Notes: generated by a model not told the origin, from the letters alone. 64,000 nt of DNA from Pseudomonas fluorescens (GCF_000967965.1 NZ_LACC01000016.1:125392-189391); one strand, 5' to 3'. Shown: positions 7,572 through 16,731, numbered from the stretch's first letter. Numbers and translations: made by a program.

Positions 7572-10484
7572 ATGCCGCTCGCCACGTTGATTCATCGCGC
7601 CAGTTTGCCCAGCCCGCAGGTGTCTGTGGAGCAAGCGCTAGGGCTGCTGGAAGAACATTACGGGCTCAGCGGCAGGTTGCAGGCCCTTGGCAGCCAGCAA
7701 GACCTGAACTACCGCGTCGACAGCGAGCGGGGACGTTTCGTCCTGAAAATCTGCCGTGGCGACTACTCGGTACTGGAGATTCAGGCACAACACGCCGGGC
7801 TCAAGCATCTGGGCGAGCACCCGGATGTACAGGTGCCGCATGTTATCGCGGCGAAAAACGGTGCAGACCTGCTGTCGCTGGACGTGGACGGCCAGGCGGT
7901 ACACGTTCGCCTGCTCGACTACATCGAAGGCCAGCCGCTGACGAGCCTCGGCCATTTCAACCCGACGGTGGTGTCCGGCTTCGGGCGCCTGTGCGGTGAA
8001 ATGGACCTGGCCCTGGCGGATTTCGACCATCCGGGGCTGGTGCGAACCCTGCAATGGGACGCCCGCCATGCTCACGCCCTGATCGCGCATTTGCTGCCGG
8101 TGATCAAGGATGAAGCCAAGCGCAAACTCATCGTCGAAGCGTCCGGGCAAGCCGAGCGGCATTTGCAGCCGCTACAGGACAAACTGCCGGTGCAGGCCAT
8201 TCACATGGACATCACCGACGACAACGTGGTGTGGCAGCGCGATGCGCAGCGCCATTGGCAGTTGCAAGGCGTGATCGATTTCGGCGACCTGGTGCGCACC
8301 TGGCGCATTACCGATCTGTCGGTGACCTGCGCCGCGCTGCTGCATCATGGCGAGGGCGATCCGTTCTGCATTTTGCCGGCAATCCAGGCGTATCACGCGG
8401 TCAACCCGTTGCAACACGAAGAACTGCTGGCGTTGTGGCCGCTGATCGTCGCCCGTGCGGCGGTGTTGGTGCTCAGCGGCGAACAGCAGGTCAGCATCGA
8501 TCCGGGCAATGCCTACAGCCGCGATAACCTGGTCCATGAGTGGGAAATCTTCCGTGTGGCCACGTCGGTGCCGTTGGCGCTGATGGAAGCGGCGATCCTC
8601 ACCGCCGTCGGCCAGAACCTGCCCACCATCGGCAGCGAAGGCTTCGCGCCGCTGTTGCCGAGCCTGGTGGGGCGTGAGTTCGCCTTGATCGACCTGGGCG
8701 TGCTCAGTCCGCATTTCGAAGCGGGGAACTGGGAGCAGGAGGGCGTCGATCAGCGCCTGCTGGATGAAGCGGCCGTGGCACATGGCCTGGCGGCCAGTCG
8801 TTACGGGCAATACCGCCTGTCCCACACCCGCCCGGACAGCGCCGCTGAACCGGACACTTGCCCGTTGCACGTCGAGTTGCGTGTGCCTCAGGGCACAGCG
8901 GTCGAAGCGCCGTTTGCCGGGGTGGTGCATCACCCATCGGTGGGCGTGCTGCAATTGGACGGCCCGCAACTGAGTGTGCGGCTTTGGGGTGTCAGGCCGT
9001 CTCTGCACAGCGGCGCAGCCCTGGTCAAAGGCCAGGTACTGGGCTCGGTCAGCGGGCCATTGATCGTGCAGTTGTGCCGTGGCGCGTCGATCAATGCGCC
9101 GTTGTTCTGTACACCTTCGCGCGCGGCGGCCTGGCAAGCATTGTGCCCTTCGCCGGCAGCGTTGCTGGGGCTGGCCTGTGACGCCGAAGCCGAGCTCGAC
9201 GGCCCGACCCTGCTGGCCCGGCGCGATGCCAGCTTCGCCCGCACGCAAAAACACTACTACGTCGACCCGCCGCGCATCGAACGCGGCTGGCGCAACCATT
9301 TGATCGACATGCAGGGCCGTTCCTACCTCGACATGCTCAACAATGTCGCGGTGCTGGGTCACGGCCATCCACGCATGGCCGCCGTCGCCAGCCGCCAGTG
9401 GTCATTGCTCAACACCAACTCGCGCTTCAACTACGCTGCCGTGGCCGAGTTCTCCGAACGTTTGCTGAAGCTGTCCCCTGACGGCATGGATCGCGTGTTC
9501 CTGGTCAACAGCGGCAGCGAAGCCAACGACCTGGCGATTCGCCTGGCGTGGGCCTACAGCAGCGGCCGCGACATGCTCAGTGTGCTGGAGGCCTACCACG
9601 GCTGGACCGTGGGTGCGGATTCGGTGTCGACCTCGATCGCCGACAACCCCAAGGCGTTGAGCAGCCGCCCGGACTGGGTGCACCCGGTGACCGCGCCAAA
9701 CACCTATCGCGGTGAATTCCGTGGCCCCGACAGCGCACCGGATTATGTGCGCAGCGTCGAACACAACCTGGCGAAAATCGCCGAGCAGAATCGCCAACTG
9801 GCCGGTTTCATCTGCGAACCGGTGTACGGCAATGCCGGCGGTATCTCGCTGCCACCAGGCTATTTGAAACAAGTCTATGCAATGGTCCGGGCTCGGGGCG
9901 GCGTGTGCATCGCCGACGAAGTGCAGGTGGGCTACGGGCGCATGGGCGATTTCTTCTGGGGCTTCGAAGAGCAGGGCGTGGTGCCGGACATCATCACCAT
10001 GGCCAAGGGCATGGGCAACGGCCAGCCACTGGGCGCGGTCATCACCCGCCGGGAAATCGCCGAGGCGCTGGAGGCCGAGGGTTACTTCTTCTCGTCCGCC
10101 GGCGGTAGCCCGGTCAGTTGCCAGGTTGGCATGGCCGTGCTGGATGTGATGCACGAGGAAAAGCTCTGGGAGAACGCCCAGGTCGTAGGCGGGCACTTCA
10201 AGAAGCGCCTCGAAGCGTTGATCGATATTCATCCGTTAGTGGGCGCGGTGCACGGTTCCGGTTTCTATCTGGGCGTCGAACTGATACGCAACCGCGAAAC
10301 CCTGGAGCCAGCCACCGAAGAAACCACCGCACTGTGCGACCGTTTGCGTGAACTGGGGATCTTCATGCAGCCGACCGGCGATTACCTGAACATCCTCAAG
10401 ATCAAGCCGCCGATGGTGACTTCGCGCCAGAGCGTGGATTTCTTCGTGGACATGCTGTCGAAGGTGCTCGCGGAAGGGCTGTAA
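7572..10484 (+). CDS. Trifunctional fusion: APH-like kinase, degenerate M23/lipoyl-like domain, class III aminotransferase
   Basis: This 970-residue protein joins three domains. The N-terminal third (about 20-330) is an aminoglycoside-phosphotransferase/homoserine-kinase-like fold with HMDITDDNV as catalytic loop and VIDFGD as the metal site. The middle (about 415-550) resembles an M23/biotinyl-type beta domain, but the metal-binding His-x-His is replaced (LIVQLCRG). The C-terminal part (about 560-970) is a class III PLP aminotransferase with NSGSEANDLA, DEVQVGYGR and the Schiff-base lysine in TMAKGMGNG. Similar kinase-plus-phospho-lyase pairs act on hydroxylysine or ethanolamine phosphate. 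A polyamine or amino-alcohol substrate is possible because aguA follows, but this is inference. Confidence 0.8.
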   Translation: MPLATLIHRASLPSPQVSVEQALGLLEEHYGLSGRLQALGSQQDLNYRVDSERGRFVLKICRGDYSVLEIQAQHAGLKHLGEHPDVQVPHVIAAKNGADLLSLDVDGQAVHVRLLDYIEGQPLTSLGHFNPTVVSGFGRLCGEMDLALADFDHPGLVRTLQWDARHAHALIAHLLPVIKDEAKRKLIVEASGQAERHLQPLQDKLPVQAIHMDITDDNVVWQRDAQRHWQLQGVIDFGDLVRTWRITDLSVTCAALLHHGEGDPFCILPAIQAYHAVNPLQHEELLALWPLIVARAAVLVLSGEQQVSIDPGNAYSRDNLVHEWEIFRVATSVPLALMEAAILTAVGQNLPTIGSEGFAPLLPSLVGREFALIDLGVLSPHFEAGNWEQEGVDQRLLDEAAVAHGLAASRYGQYRLSHTRPDSAAEPDTCPLHVELRVPQGTAVEAPFAGVVHHPSVGVLQLDGPQLSVRLWGVRPSLHSGAALVKGQVLGSVSGPLIVQLCRGASINAPLFCTPSRAAAWQALCPSPAALLGLACDAEAELDGPTLLARRDASFARTQKHYYVDPPRIERGWRNHLIDMQGRSYLDMLNNVAVLGHGHPRMAAVASRQWSLLNTNSRFNYAAVAEFSERLLKLSPDGMDRVFLVNSGSEANDLAIRLAWAYSSGRDMLSVLEAYHGWTVGADSVSTSIADNPKALSSRPDWVHPVTAPNTYRGEFRGPDSAPDYVRSVEHNLAKIAEQNRQLAGFICEPVYGNAGGISLPPGYLKQVYAMVRARGGVCIADEVQVGYGRMGDFFWGFEEQGVVPDIITMAKGMGNGQPLGAVITRREIAEALEAEGYFFSSAGGSPVSCQVGMAVLDVMHEEKLWENAQVVGGHFKKRLEALIDIHPLVGAVHGSGFYLGVELIRNRETLEPATEETTALCDRLRELGIFMQPTGDYLNILKIKPPMVTSRQSVDFFVDMLSKVLAEGL

Positions 10485-10492
10485 ACACATCC

Positions 10493-10588
10493 CCCTGTGG
10501 GAGCGAGCCTGCTCGCAATAGCGGTCTTTCAGTCGAAAAGTATGTGACTGGAATGGCCTCATCGCGAGCAAGCTCGCTCCCACAGGGG
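10493..10588. repeat. REPIN, GTGGGAGCGAGC type
   Basis: Two inverted arms (CTGTGGGAGCGAGCCTGCTCG and CGAGCAAGCTCGCTCCCACAG) flank about 50 bp of less conserved sequence. It begins 9 bp after the aminotransferase stop and may stabilise that transcript. Related copies are at 47456, 51714, 55385 and 58423. Confidence 0.9.
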
Positions 10589-10608
10589 TGGTAGTGCTAG
10601 TTCGATTG

Positions 10609-10670
10609 ATATCGGCTTTCGATCGGTTGTTTTTGTAACTCTGGATGTAAGGTGCTTTAAAAGCCGATAT
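10609..10670. promoter_or_regulatory. Inverted repeat upstream of aguA, candidate operator
   Basis: ATATCGGCTTT (10609-10619) and its exact complement AAAGCCGATAT (10660-10670) are 40 bp apart, about 90-150 bp before aguA. A further TTATCGGATA follows immediately. In PAO1 agu genes are controlled by the TetR-type AguR, but whether this is its site is unknown; a looped or paired operator for a dimeric regulator is an inference. Confidence 0.4.
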
Positions 10671-10758
10671 TTATCGGATATAAAGTGGCCAGTCCACGGC
10701 GTGTATCAATGCGCTTCCATTTCTGTCAGGTATCAATGTCACTCCGGAGTCCTGAGCC

Positions 10759-11865
10759 ATGACCACGTTGAACAGCTCCCCTCGCGCCGACGGCTTCTAC
10801 ATGCCAGCCGAATGGGCACCCCAAACCCAGACCTGGATGATCTGGCCCGAGCGCCCGGACAACTGGCGTCTGGGTGGCAAACCAGCACAAGCCGCCCACG
10901 TGGCAGTGGCCAAGGCCATCGCCCGTTTCGAACCGGTGACCGTGGCGGTTTCCGCCGGCCAGTACGAAAACGCCCGTGCCCGTCTGGACGTGCCGAATAT
11001 TCGTGTGGTGGAAATGTCCAGTGACGACGCCTGGGTCCGCGACACCGGCCCGACCTTTGTCATCAATAACAAGGGTGAAGTCCGTGGCGTGAACTGGGAC
11101 TTCAATTCGTGGGGCGGCTTCGACGGCGGCCTGTATTCGCCATGGAACCGTGACTCGCAGGTCGGCGGCAAGATCCTTGAGATCGAGCGCAGCCCGCGCT
11201 ACTGCACCGAAGGCTTCGTGCTGGAAGGCGGTTCGATTCACGTCGACGGCGAAGGCACCCTGATCACCACCGAGGAATGCCTGCTCAATCGCAATCGCAA
11301 TCCGCACATGAATCGCGCAGAAATCGAAGCGGTGCTGAGTGCAAACCTGGCTGTGGATAAAATCATCTGGTTGCCGGATGGCTTGTTCAACGATGAAACC
11401 GATGGTCATGTGGATAACTTCTGCTGCTACGTGCGCCCGGGTGAAGTGCTGCTGGCCTGGACCGATGATCCGCAGGACCCGAACTACCCGCGCTGCCAGT
11501 CGGCGATGAAAGTGCTGCAAGGCAGCACCGACGCCAAGGGCCGCCCGTTCACGGTGCATAAGATGCCGATCCCGGGCCCGCTGTTTGCGACCGAGGAAGA
11601 GTGCGCCGGTGTCGATCCGGTCGATGGTACGCAGGAACGTAATCCTACTGTTCGTCTGGCCGGTTCCTATGTGAACTTCCTGATCGTCAACGGCGGCATC
11701 ATCGCGCCGTGCTTTGACGACCCGCAGGATGGCCCGGCAAAGGAGATCTTGCAGAACCTGTTCCCACAGCATGAAGTGGTGATGGTGCCTGGTCGCGAAC
11801 TGTTACTGGGGGGCGGCAATATTCACTGCCTTACCCAGCAACAACCCGCGCCGCACAAGGAGTGA
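10759..11865 (+). CDS. aguA: Agmatine deiminase AguA
   Basis: A 368-residue guanidino-modifying enzyme that converts agmatine to N-carbamoylputrescine and ammonia. Family signatures are [18 protein letters not shown] at the N terminus, the [10 protein letters not shown] substrate loop, the NWDFNSWGG stretch, DGHVDNF, and the catalytic cysteine in GGGNIHC at the C terminus. Length is normal for AguA. The partner N-carbamoylputrescine amidase (aguB) is not adjacent. A strong intrinsic terminator follows at 11936. Confidence 0.95.
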   Translation: MTTLNSSPRADGFYMPAEWAPQTQTWMIWPERPDNWRLGGKPAQAAHVAVAKAIARFEPVTVAVSAGQYENARARLDVPNIRVVEMSSDDAWVRDTGPTFVINNKGEVRGVNWDFNSWGGFDGGLYSPWNRDSQVGGKILEIERSPRYCTEGFVLEGGSIHVDGEGTLITTEECLLNRNRNPHMNRAEIEAVLSANLAVDKIIWLPDGLFNDETDGHVDNFCCYVRPGEVLLAWTDDPQDPNYPRCQSAMKVLQGSTDAKGRPFTVHKMPIPGPLFATEEECAGVDPVDGTQERNPTVRLAGSYVNFLIVNGGIIAPCFDDPQDGPAKEILQNLFPQHEVVMVPGRELLLGGGNIHCLTQQQPAPHKE

Positions 11866-11935
11866 GTTAGGTCGTAACAGCTTGAGTTGATTGCAAAATT
11901 CCTCAGGCTGTCGATAAGCCACCAGCGTTGCACGG

Positions 11936-11969
11936 AGCCCGCGGCCCTACAGGCCTGCGGGCTTTTTTG
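11936..11969 (+). terminator. Intrinsic terminator of aguA
   Basis: AGCCCGC pairs with GCGGGCT around a GGCCC/GGCCT-containing loop and is followed by seven T residues. Confidence 0.85.
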
Positions 11970-12109
11970 TATATACAAGGACACACTTCAGAGACCTTGG
12001 CACAGCTCTTGTATCTCTGCTGTTGTAACTCGGGGAGGGGGAGGACTTCGATGTTCTGTCATAAACCTTGGATAAGTTAGCCGCTCACAAACCGGGAGAG
12101 AGCGCTGAA

Positions 12110-12322
12110 ATGAACGCCGAAGTGAACGTAGTGAGCGACAAGGCGTTGCATCCCCTGGCAGTAAACAGCGAATCGCTCCAGATCCTGGCGCACTGGTTCA
12201 AGTCCAATGGAATGCGTCAGATCAGCGAAACTGATCCGCGCCGGACGATGATCGAGCGTTACCCTGCTGGTTTATTCAGCGAGGCGGAACTGGATGCGTT
12301 GTGGGATGTAATGGAAGGATAA
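12110..12322 (+). CDS. Small hypothetical protein, 70 residues
   Basis: The frame MNAEVNVVSDKALHPLAV has a GGGAGAG Shine-Dalgarno about 9 nt upstream; an in-frame ATG at 12068 lacks one. The product is acidic and likely soluble, with no signal peptide or membrane helix, and contains an alpha-helical stretch (SLQILAHWFKSNGM). I do not recognise the family. It is followed by its own terminator, which supports it being a real single-gene transcript. Confidence 0.65.
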   Translation: MNAEVNVVSDKALHPLAVNSESLQILAHWFKSNGMRQISETDPRRTMIERYPAGLFSEAELDALWDVMEG

Positions 12323-12345
12323 GAAGAAAAACAACGGATTGAACA

Positions 12346-12380
12346 AAAAAAGCGCTGCCGGGATGGCAGCGCTTTTTTTT
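12346..12380 (+). terminator. Intrinsic terminator after the 70-residue gene
   Basis: AGCGCTGCC and GGCAGCGCT pair around GGGAT, followed by eight T residues. Confidence 0.9.
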
Positions 12381-12542
12381 GCCCGCAGATTCCTGCAATC
12401 ACCACGATCCCACAGGGTTTGAGACGCAACCATTCGACCGATTCAAGCAACAGACTGAAAGCCAATCCGGCGTTTTTCCGGGGTTGCTGCGGCACTAACC
12501 TGCCGACATCGAATTTTCCTGAATTTCTGTCGGAGCTCTCCC

Positions 12543-13214
12543 ATGATCCTGCATTACATCTACGACCCCTTGTGCGGTTGGTGCTACGGCGCCAAACCGC
12601 TGCTGCAGGCCGCCCAGGCTGTGCTGCCCGTGATTGCCCACGGTGGCGGCATGATGACGGGGGCCAATCGGCAAAAGGTTTCGCCCCAACTGCGCAATTA
12701 CGTCATGCCCCACGACCGGCGCATCGCCGAATACAGCGGGCAGCCGTTCGGTGAAACTTATTTCGAAGGTTTGCTGCGTGATCACACCGCCGTGTTCGAC
12801 TCGGCGCCACCCATCGCTGCGGTACTGGCTGCCGAGCAAATGACCGGTCGCGGGCTGGAGTTACTGGGGCGTTTGCAAAGTGCTCACTACGTGGAGGGGC
12901 GCCGCATCGCCGACGAGTCAGTACTGTTTGAACTTGCCCACGGTATGGGGCTGGACCGCGAAGCCTTCGAAAAAGCCTTCAGGGCGGCCGACACCGAAGA
13001 CCATATCAGGAACAGCCGGGCTCTATTGGCCAAGGTCGGCGGGCAGGGTTTTCCGACCCTGGCGCTTGAGCACGATGACCAATTCACCCTGATCGATATC
13101 GGGCCATGGCTGGGCAAACCCCAGGCATTTACGCAGTGGCTGAGTCAGTCGCTGCCCGATCAGGGATCATCCATTTCCGTAGCAGCCTGTGGCCTCGATG
13201 GCTGCACGGATTGA
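12543..13214 (+). CDS. DsbA-family thiol oxidoreductase
   Basis: A 223-residue protein with a thioredoxin-type active site CGWC at residues 11-14 (YDPLCGWCYGAKPLL) and a long helical insertion, as in the cytoplasmic DsbA/FrnE-like family. There is no signal peptide, so it acts in the cytoplasm. The C terminus has an extra CGLDGCTD motif with two cysteines that could be a second redox pair. Substrate unknown. It stands alone upstream of a terminator hairpin. Confidence 0.8.
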   Translation: MILHYIYDPLCGWCYGAKPLLQAAQAVLPVIAHGGGMMTGANRQKVSPQLRNYVMPHDRRIAEYSGQPFGETYFEGLLRDHTAVFDSAPPIAAVLAAEQMTGRGLELLGRLQSAHYVEGRRIADESVLFELAHGMGLDREAFEKAFRAADTEDHIRNSRALLAKVGGQGFPTLALEHDDQFTLIDIGPWLGKPQAFTQWLSQSLPDQGSSISVAACGLDGCTD

Positions 13215-13350
13215 ATATTCCTGCCGCGTAAAGCAATTTCTTAGACGGTTTTCGCCTGTTTTCAGACGATTCATGAAATTGACACATCGTTAAGGGCGCA
13301 GCTACGATTCGGCCCAACGCCTGTGGCCGACCGCCACGATCAAAAATTAT

Positions 13351-13392
13351 AAAAAGGCCCGCCGCGATAAATCGTGGGCGGGCCTTTTTGTT
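13351..13392. terminator. Strong hairpin with flanking A and T tracts
   Basis: AAAAAGGCCCGCC pairs with GGCGGGCCTTTTT, with an internal CGAT/ATCG extension. It can terminate on either strand and separates the DsbA-family gene from the porin gene. Confidence 0.85.
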
Positions 13393-13475
13393 TTCGTCAT
13401 GAAAAAAGAGCGCGATAGCGCCGTTTCGGCCGTTCGACACAGCGCGTATCAACCGGAAATAAGGAAAAGAACAAA

Positions 13476-14762
13476 ATGTTGAACAAGCGAATCAGCCTGA
13501 TCGCTCTGGGGATGTGGAGTGCGACACAGGCCATGGCGAACGACCAGGCCGAATCCAAGGGTTTTGTTGAAGACAGCAGCCTCAAAGTGCTGCTGCGCAA
13601 CGCCTACATGAACCGTGACTACAAAGACGGCAACCCGGATAAGTCCGAGTGGGGCCAGGCGGCCATCGGCACGTTCTCGTCCGGCTTTACCCAAGGCACC
13701 GTCGGTGTGGGTGTGGACGCTTTCGGGCTGTACGCACTGAATCTGGAGCGCAGCGAAGAGCGTAGCGGCGCGCAAGGCATCGATTTCTTCAAGAAGGGCG
13801 ACAGTGGCCAGCCGGCGGACGATCTGTCCAAGGGCGGCGCAGCAATCAAGTTCCGCCTGTCCAGCACCACCCTGACCTACGGCGACCAGATGCCGGCCCT
13901 GCCGGTGCTGAACTACGACAACTCGCGCCTGCTGCCGGAAAGCTACACCGGCACCTTGATCACCTCCAAAGAGATCAAAGGCCTGCAACTGGACGCCGGG
14001 CGCTTCACCGCCGAATCGCGCAAAAGCGCCGAAGGCCGTGACAGCGGTGGCTTGAAATCGATCAACGTACTGGGCGGTAGCTACCAGTTCACCGAGCAAT
14101 TCAAGGCCGCGCTGTACGCTTCCGACGTCGAAGACGTGCTGAAGAAGCAATACGTGAACGCCAACTACGTGTTCCCGATCGACAAGGATCAGTCCCTGAC
14201 CCTGGACTTCAACGGCTACCGCACCAAGCTGGAAGACTCCTACGTCGGCGAAAACGGTATCACCGGCGACGACAACAAGATCTGGAGCCTGGCGGCCACC
14301 TTCATCACCGGCCCGCACTCGTTCACCCTCGCGCACCAGCGCAGCACGGGCGACAGCAACCTGGGCTACGCCTACGGCGGTTACCAGAAAGACCAGGGTC
14401 GCATCGGCGACGGTGGCAACACCATCTACCTGGCGAACTCCTACTGGTCCGACTTCAACGCCGAAGACGAACGCAGCTGGCAACTGGGCTACGGCCTGGA
14501 CTTCAGCACCTTCGGTGTACCGGGCCTGAGCTACAACGTGGCCTATGTGCGCGGCGACAACATCACCACCTCCACCAGCGAAGGCGGCACCGAGCGCGAG
14601 ATCTTCAACCAGATCAAATACGTCGTCCAAAGCGGCCCGGCCAAAGACCTCAGCGTGAAACTGCGCAGCTCGGTCCTGCGCGTGTCGCAGAAGTCGAGCG
14701 AGTACAACGTCAGCGGCAACGAAGTGCGTGTGTTTGTGGATTACCCGATCAATATCTTTTGA
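13476..14762 (+). CDS. OprD-family outer-membrane porin
   Basis: A 428-residue protein with a signal peptide MLNKRISLIALGMWSATQAM cleaved after alanine 21, followed by alternating amphipathic strands. The C-terminal residue is phenylalanine (DYPINIF), as BAM-inserted barrels require. The GFVEDSSLKVLLRNAYMNRD start of the mature chain and YGDQMPALPVL are typical of OprD. These 18-stranded channels take up basic amino acids, carboxylates or other small substrates; which one cannot be told here. It ends in a terminator at 14806. Confidence 0.92.
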   Translation: MLNKRISLIALGMWSATQAMANDQAESKGFVEDSSLKVLLRNAYMNRDYKDGNPDKSEWGQAAIGTFSSGFTQGTVGVGVDAFGLYALNLERSEERSGAQGIDFFKKGDSGQPADDLSKGGAAIKFRLSSTTLTYGDQMPALPVLNYDNSRLLPESYTGTLITSKEIKGLQLDAGRFTAESRKSAEGRDSGGLKSINVLGGSYQFTEQFKAALYASDVEDVLKKQYVNANYVFPIDKDQSLTLDFNGYRTKLEDSYVGENGITGDDNKIWSLAATFITGPHSFTLAHQRSTGDSNLGYAYGGYQKDQGRIGDGGNTIYLANSYWSDFNAEDERSWQLGYGLDFSTFGVPGLSYNVAYVRGDNITTSTSEGGTEREIFNQIKYVVQSGPAKDLSVKLRSSVLRVSQKSSEYNVSGNEVRVFVDYPINIF

Positions 14763-14805
14763 TGATGGGTTGTGGTTTCGAGGCCTGATCACCGGCTGAG
14801 AAAAG

Positions 14806-14835
14806 AAAAGCCCCGACTGGTTCGGGGCTTTTTTG
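14806..14835 (+). terminator. Intrinsic terminator of the OprD-family porin gene
   Basis: AAAAGCCCCGA and TCGGGGCTTTT pair around CTGGT and are followed by further T residues. Confidence 0.9.
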
Positions 14836-14850
14836 TGCTGTTGACTTGCT

Positions 14851-14954
14851 CATGTCGCCGAAACTCGATTTCGGTAACACGTCTTTCGAACGTGTTGTCC
14901 GCGGCGACATGTTCGGAAGACGTGTCGCAAAAAGTGGAAAATTGCGACACGTCT
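14851..14954. repeat. Nested inverted-repeat cluster upstream of the toxin-antitoxin operon
   Basis: CATGTCGCC (14851-14859) pairs exactly with GGCGACATG (14903-14911). Inside are hairpins CCGAAA/TTTCGG (14858-14874) and AACACGT/ACGTGTT (14876-14896), giving a three-way junction. Immediately after, AGACGTGTCGCAA (14918-14930) pairs perfectly with TTGCGACACGTCT (14942-14954). The octamer ACACGTCT occurs three times, twice direct and once inverted. It does not carry proper integron core sites. Confidence 0.75.
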
Positions 14955-14969
14955 AGTACTTCAAATCGA

Positions 14970-14999
14970 TTGCTCGAATATACGGCAATGCCGTATAGT
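14970..14999 (+). promoter_or_regulatory. Candidate promoter and operator of the toxin-antitoxin operon
   Basis: A perfect 19-bp palindrome TATACGGCAATGCCGTATA (14979-14997) overlaps a plausible -10 TATAGT (14994-14999), with TTGCTC (14970-14975) as a -35 at 18-bp spacing. Type II antitoxins usually repress their own operon through such a palindrome. The toxin start codon is only 7 bp beyond the -10, so the mRNA would be nearly leaderless or start further upstream. Confidence 0.65.
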
Positions 15000-15006
15000 T
15001 AGGTCC

Positions 15007-15324
15007 ATGTTCACGATTATCGAAACCGAAATTTTCAAGCGTTATGCTGAATCCATCTGGGACGATGGCGAACGTCATGAATTCATTACCTGGCTGGCGG
15101 CTAATCCGTTGGCCGGCGACGTGGTTCCTGGCAGCGGCGGTCTACGCAAGGTCCGTTGGTCCCGTAGCGGGATGGGCAAACGAGGCGGTACCCGTGTCAT
15201 TTACTACAACACGCTTTCTGAAGGCTCAATCTGGTTGTTAATCGCCTACACCAAGGCGAAGTTCGACAATTTACCCGCAGCCTTCCTCAAGCAACTGAAG
15301 GAGGAAATCAGCAATGGTCAATGA
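15007..15324 (+). CDS. higB: RelE/HigB-family mRNA interferase toxin
   Basis: A 105-residue RelE-superfamily toxin. The central KVRWSRSGMGKRGGTRVIYY and the C-terminal WLLIAYTKAKFDNL are hallmarks of this family. Such toxins cut mRNA on the ribosome. The toxin gene comes first, as in higBA systems, and overlaps the antitoxin gene by 11 bp, so the two are co-translated. The symbol denotes family only. Confidence 0.85.
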   Translation: MFTIIETEIFKRYAESIWDDGERHEFITWLAANPLAGDVVPGSGGLRKVRWSRSGMGKRGGTRVIYYNTLSEGSIWLLIAYTKAKFDNLPAAFLKQLKEEISNGQ

Positions 15325-15598
15325 ACTGGAGCAATTCCAGCAGGACTTGCTGGACTCTGTGCGTCAAATGAAAGCAGGCAAAGCCGCTCGTGTGACTGAG
15401 GTGCCGTTGTCTGCGGCAGCTGAAGCGCGGGCAAAAGTCGGTGTGTCTCAAAGTGCATTCGCCAAGCTGATTGGAGTCAGTTTGCGAACGTTGCAGGATT
15501 GGGAGCAGGGGCGGCGGCAACCGACGGGAGCGGCGCAGACACTATTGCGTGTGGCGAGTCAGCATCCTGAGGCATTGCGTGACCTTCAAGCGATTTAG
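15314..15598 (+). CDS. higA: HigA-like antitoxin with XRE helix-turn-helix
   Basis: A 94-residue protein. The C-terminal half has a helix-turn-helix (AKVGVSQSAFAKLIGVSLRT, then LQDWEQGRRQPTGAAQTLLR). The N-terminal half would bind and neutralise the toxin. It probably represses the operon through the palindrome at 14979. The arrangement and sizes fit a complete, intact module. Confidence 0.87.
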   Translation: MVNELEQFQQDLLDSVRQMKAGKAARVTEVPLSAAAEARAKVGVSQSAFAKLIGVSLRTLQDWEQGRRQPTGAAQTLLRVASQHPEALRDLQAI

Positions 15599-15813
15599 CT
15601 AAGAAGGCAAACTCCCTTCTCAACACATCGCCGAGAGAAACTCGGCAGGTCTCTCGATGGGCGCCAGTACTTTGCATGCCTTTTCCTTTATTCATTACAC
15701 CATGTAACGAATGAAGTTCCCGCCCCCACCTTTATCCCCTCCCACCAACCCCATACATTCATCTCCAACGCCTCTCCCATCATCCCGACGGGAAGGTCAC
15801 TGGAGTTTCCCTC
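15599..15813. other. Intergenic stretch without a recognisable gene
   Basis: I see no supported reading frame or hairpin here; it must hold the promoter of the tautomerase operon. Confidence 0.5.
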
Positions 15814-16035
15814 ATGCCTTTCGTAACCGTACGCATCACCCGCGATGGCGTTACCACTGAGCAGAAAGCTCAGGTGATTGCCGAGATCACTGAAACACTG
15901 GAACGCGTGCTCAATAAACGCCCTGACCTGACCCACATCGTGATCGAGGAAGTCGACACCGATAACTGGGGTTACGCCGGCATCACCACCACCCAGTACC
16001 GCAAGCAGCTGGCCGAGGCGGAGGGGCAGTCATGA
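15814..16035 (+). CDS. 4-oxalocrotonate tautomerase-family protein
   Basis: A 73-residue protein starting Met-Pro; after removal of the methionine, Pro1 is the catalytic base of the tautomerase superfamily. MPFVTVRITRDGVTTEQKAQ and the DLTHIVIEEVDTDNWGYAG segment match the family. Substrate unknown. It overlaps the next gene by 4 bp (ATGA), forming an operon with a DsbA-family protein and an SDR enzyme. Confidence 0.88.
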   Translation: MPFVTVRITRDGVTTEQKAQVIAEITETLERVLNKRPDLTHIVIEEVDTDNWGYAGITTTQYRKQLAEAEGQS

Positions 16036-16688
16036 CGTCCTCCGTCACCATCGATTTCATCTCCGATGTGGTGTGCCCCTGGTGCGCACTGGGGGCGACG
16101 GCGCTGGAGCAGGCGATCGAGAACGTGGCCGGGGAAGTCTCGGTCGAGCTGACCTACAAGCCGTTCGAGTTGAACCCGGACATGCCGGCCGAAGGTGAGC
16201 AAGCGGTCGAGCACTTGATGCGTAAGTACGGGAGAACGGCCGACGACGTCGCCGCCGGCAAGGCCATGCAAATCGCTCGCGGCGAGGCCATTGGCTTCAA
16301 GTTCGATCTGGAGAAGCGCACGCACTTCTACAACACCTTCGATGCGCACCGTTTGTTGCTGTGGGCGTTGCAGGAAGGGCGGCAAGTCGAGTTGAAGAAG
16401 GTGCTGCTACAGGCCTACTTCAGCGAAGGCCAGAACCCGAGTGATCACTCGACGCTGGTGCGCCTGGCGACTGAAGCGGGGCTGGATGCGACAGGGGCGA
16501 GAGAGGTGCTGGCGTCTGACGCATTCGCCAACGAAGTGCGTGAGCTTGAAAGCTATTACCGCCAGCACGGCATCAACTCGGTCCCGGCCATGGTGCTGAA
16601 TGGTCGCCACCTGGTGTCCGGTTCGCAATCGGTCGGGTACTACGAACAAATGTTGCGGCAAATGGCGAACGCCCCGGCCGAAGCCTGA
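16032..16688 (+). CDS. FrnE-like DsbA-family oxidoreductase
   Basis: A 218-residue cytoplasmic thioredoxin-fold protein with CPWC near residue 15 (FISDVVCPWCALG) and the family cis-proline loop INSVPAMVLNGRHLVSG near the C terminus. This is the FrnE/2-hydroxychromene-carboxylate-isomerase group, proposed to act as disulfide isomerases or in polyketide tailoring. It is translationally coupled to the tautomerase and followed 43 bp later by an SDR gene. Confidence 0.87.
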   Translation: MTSSVTIDFISDVVCPWCALGATALEQAIENVAGEVSVELTYKPFELNPDMPAEGEQAVEHLMRKYGRTADDVAAGKAMQIARGEAIGFKFDLEKRTHFYNTFDAHRLLLWALQEGRQVELKKVLLQAYFSEGQNPSDHSTLVRLATEAGLDATGAREVLASDAFANEVRELESYYRQHGINSVPAMVLNGRHLVSGSQSVGYYEQMLRQMANAPAEA

Positions 16689-16731
16689 TTACAGATTTCT
16701 ACCCCACTTTTTATTGTCAGAGGTCTTCATC

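Noticed and set aside
14876..14911. Possible integron attC in the structured region before higBA
   Set aside because: No RYYYAAC and GTTRRRY core sites bound the fold, unlike the two attC sites at 22741 and 23217.
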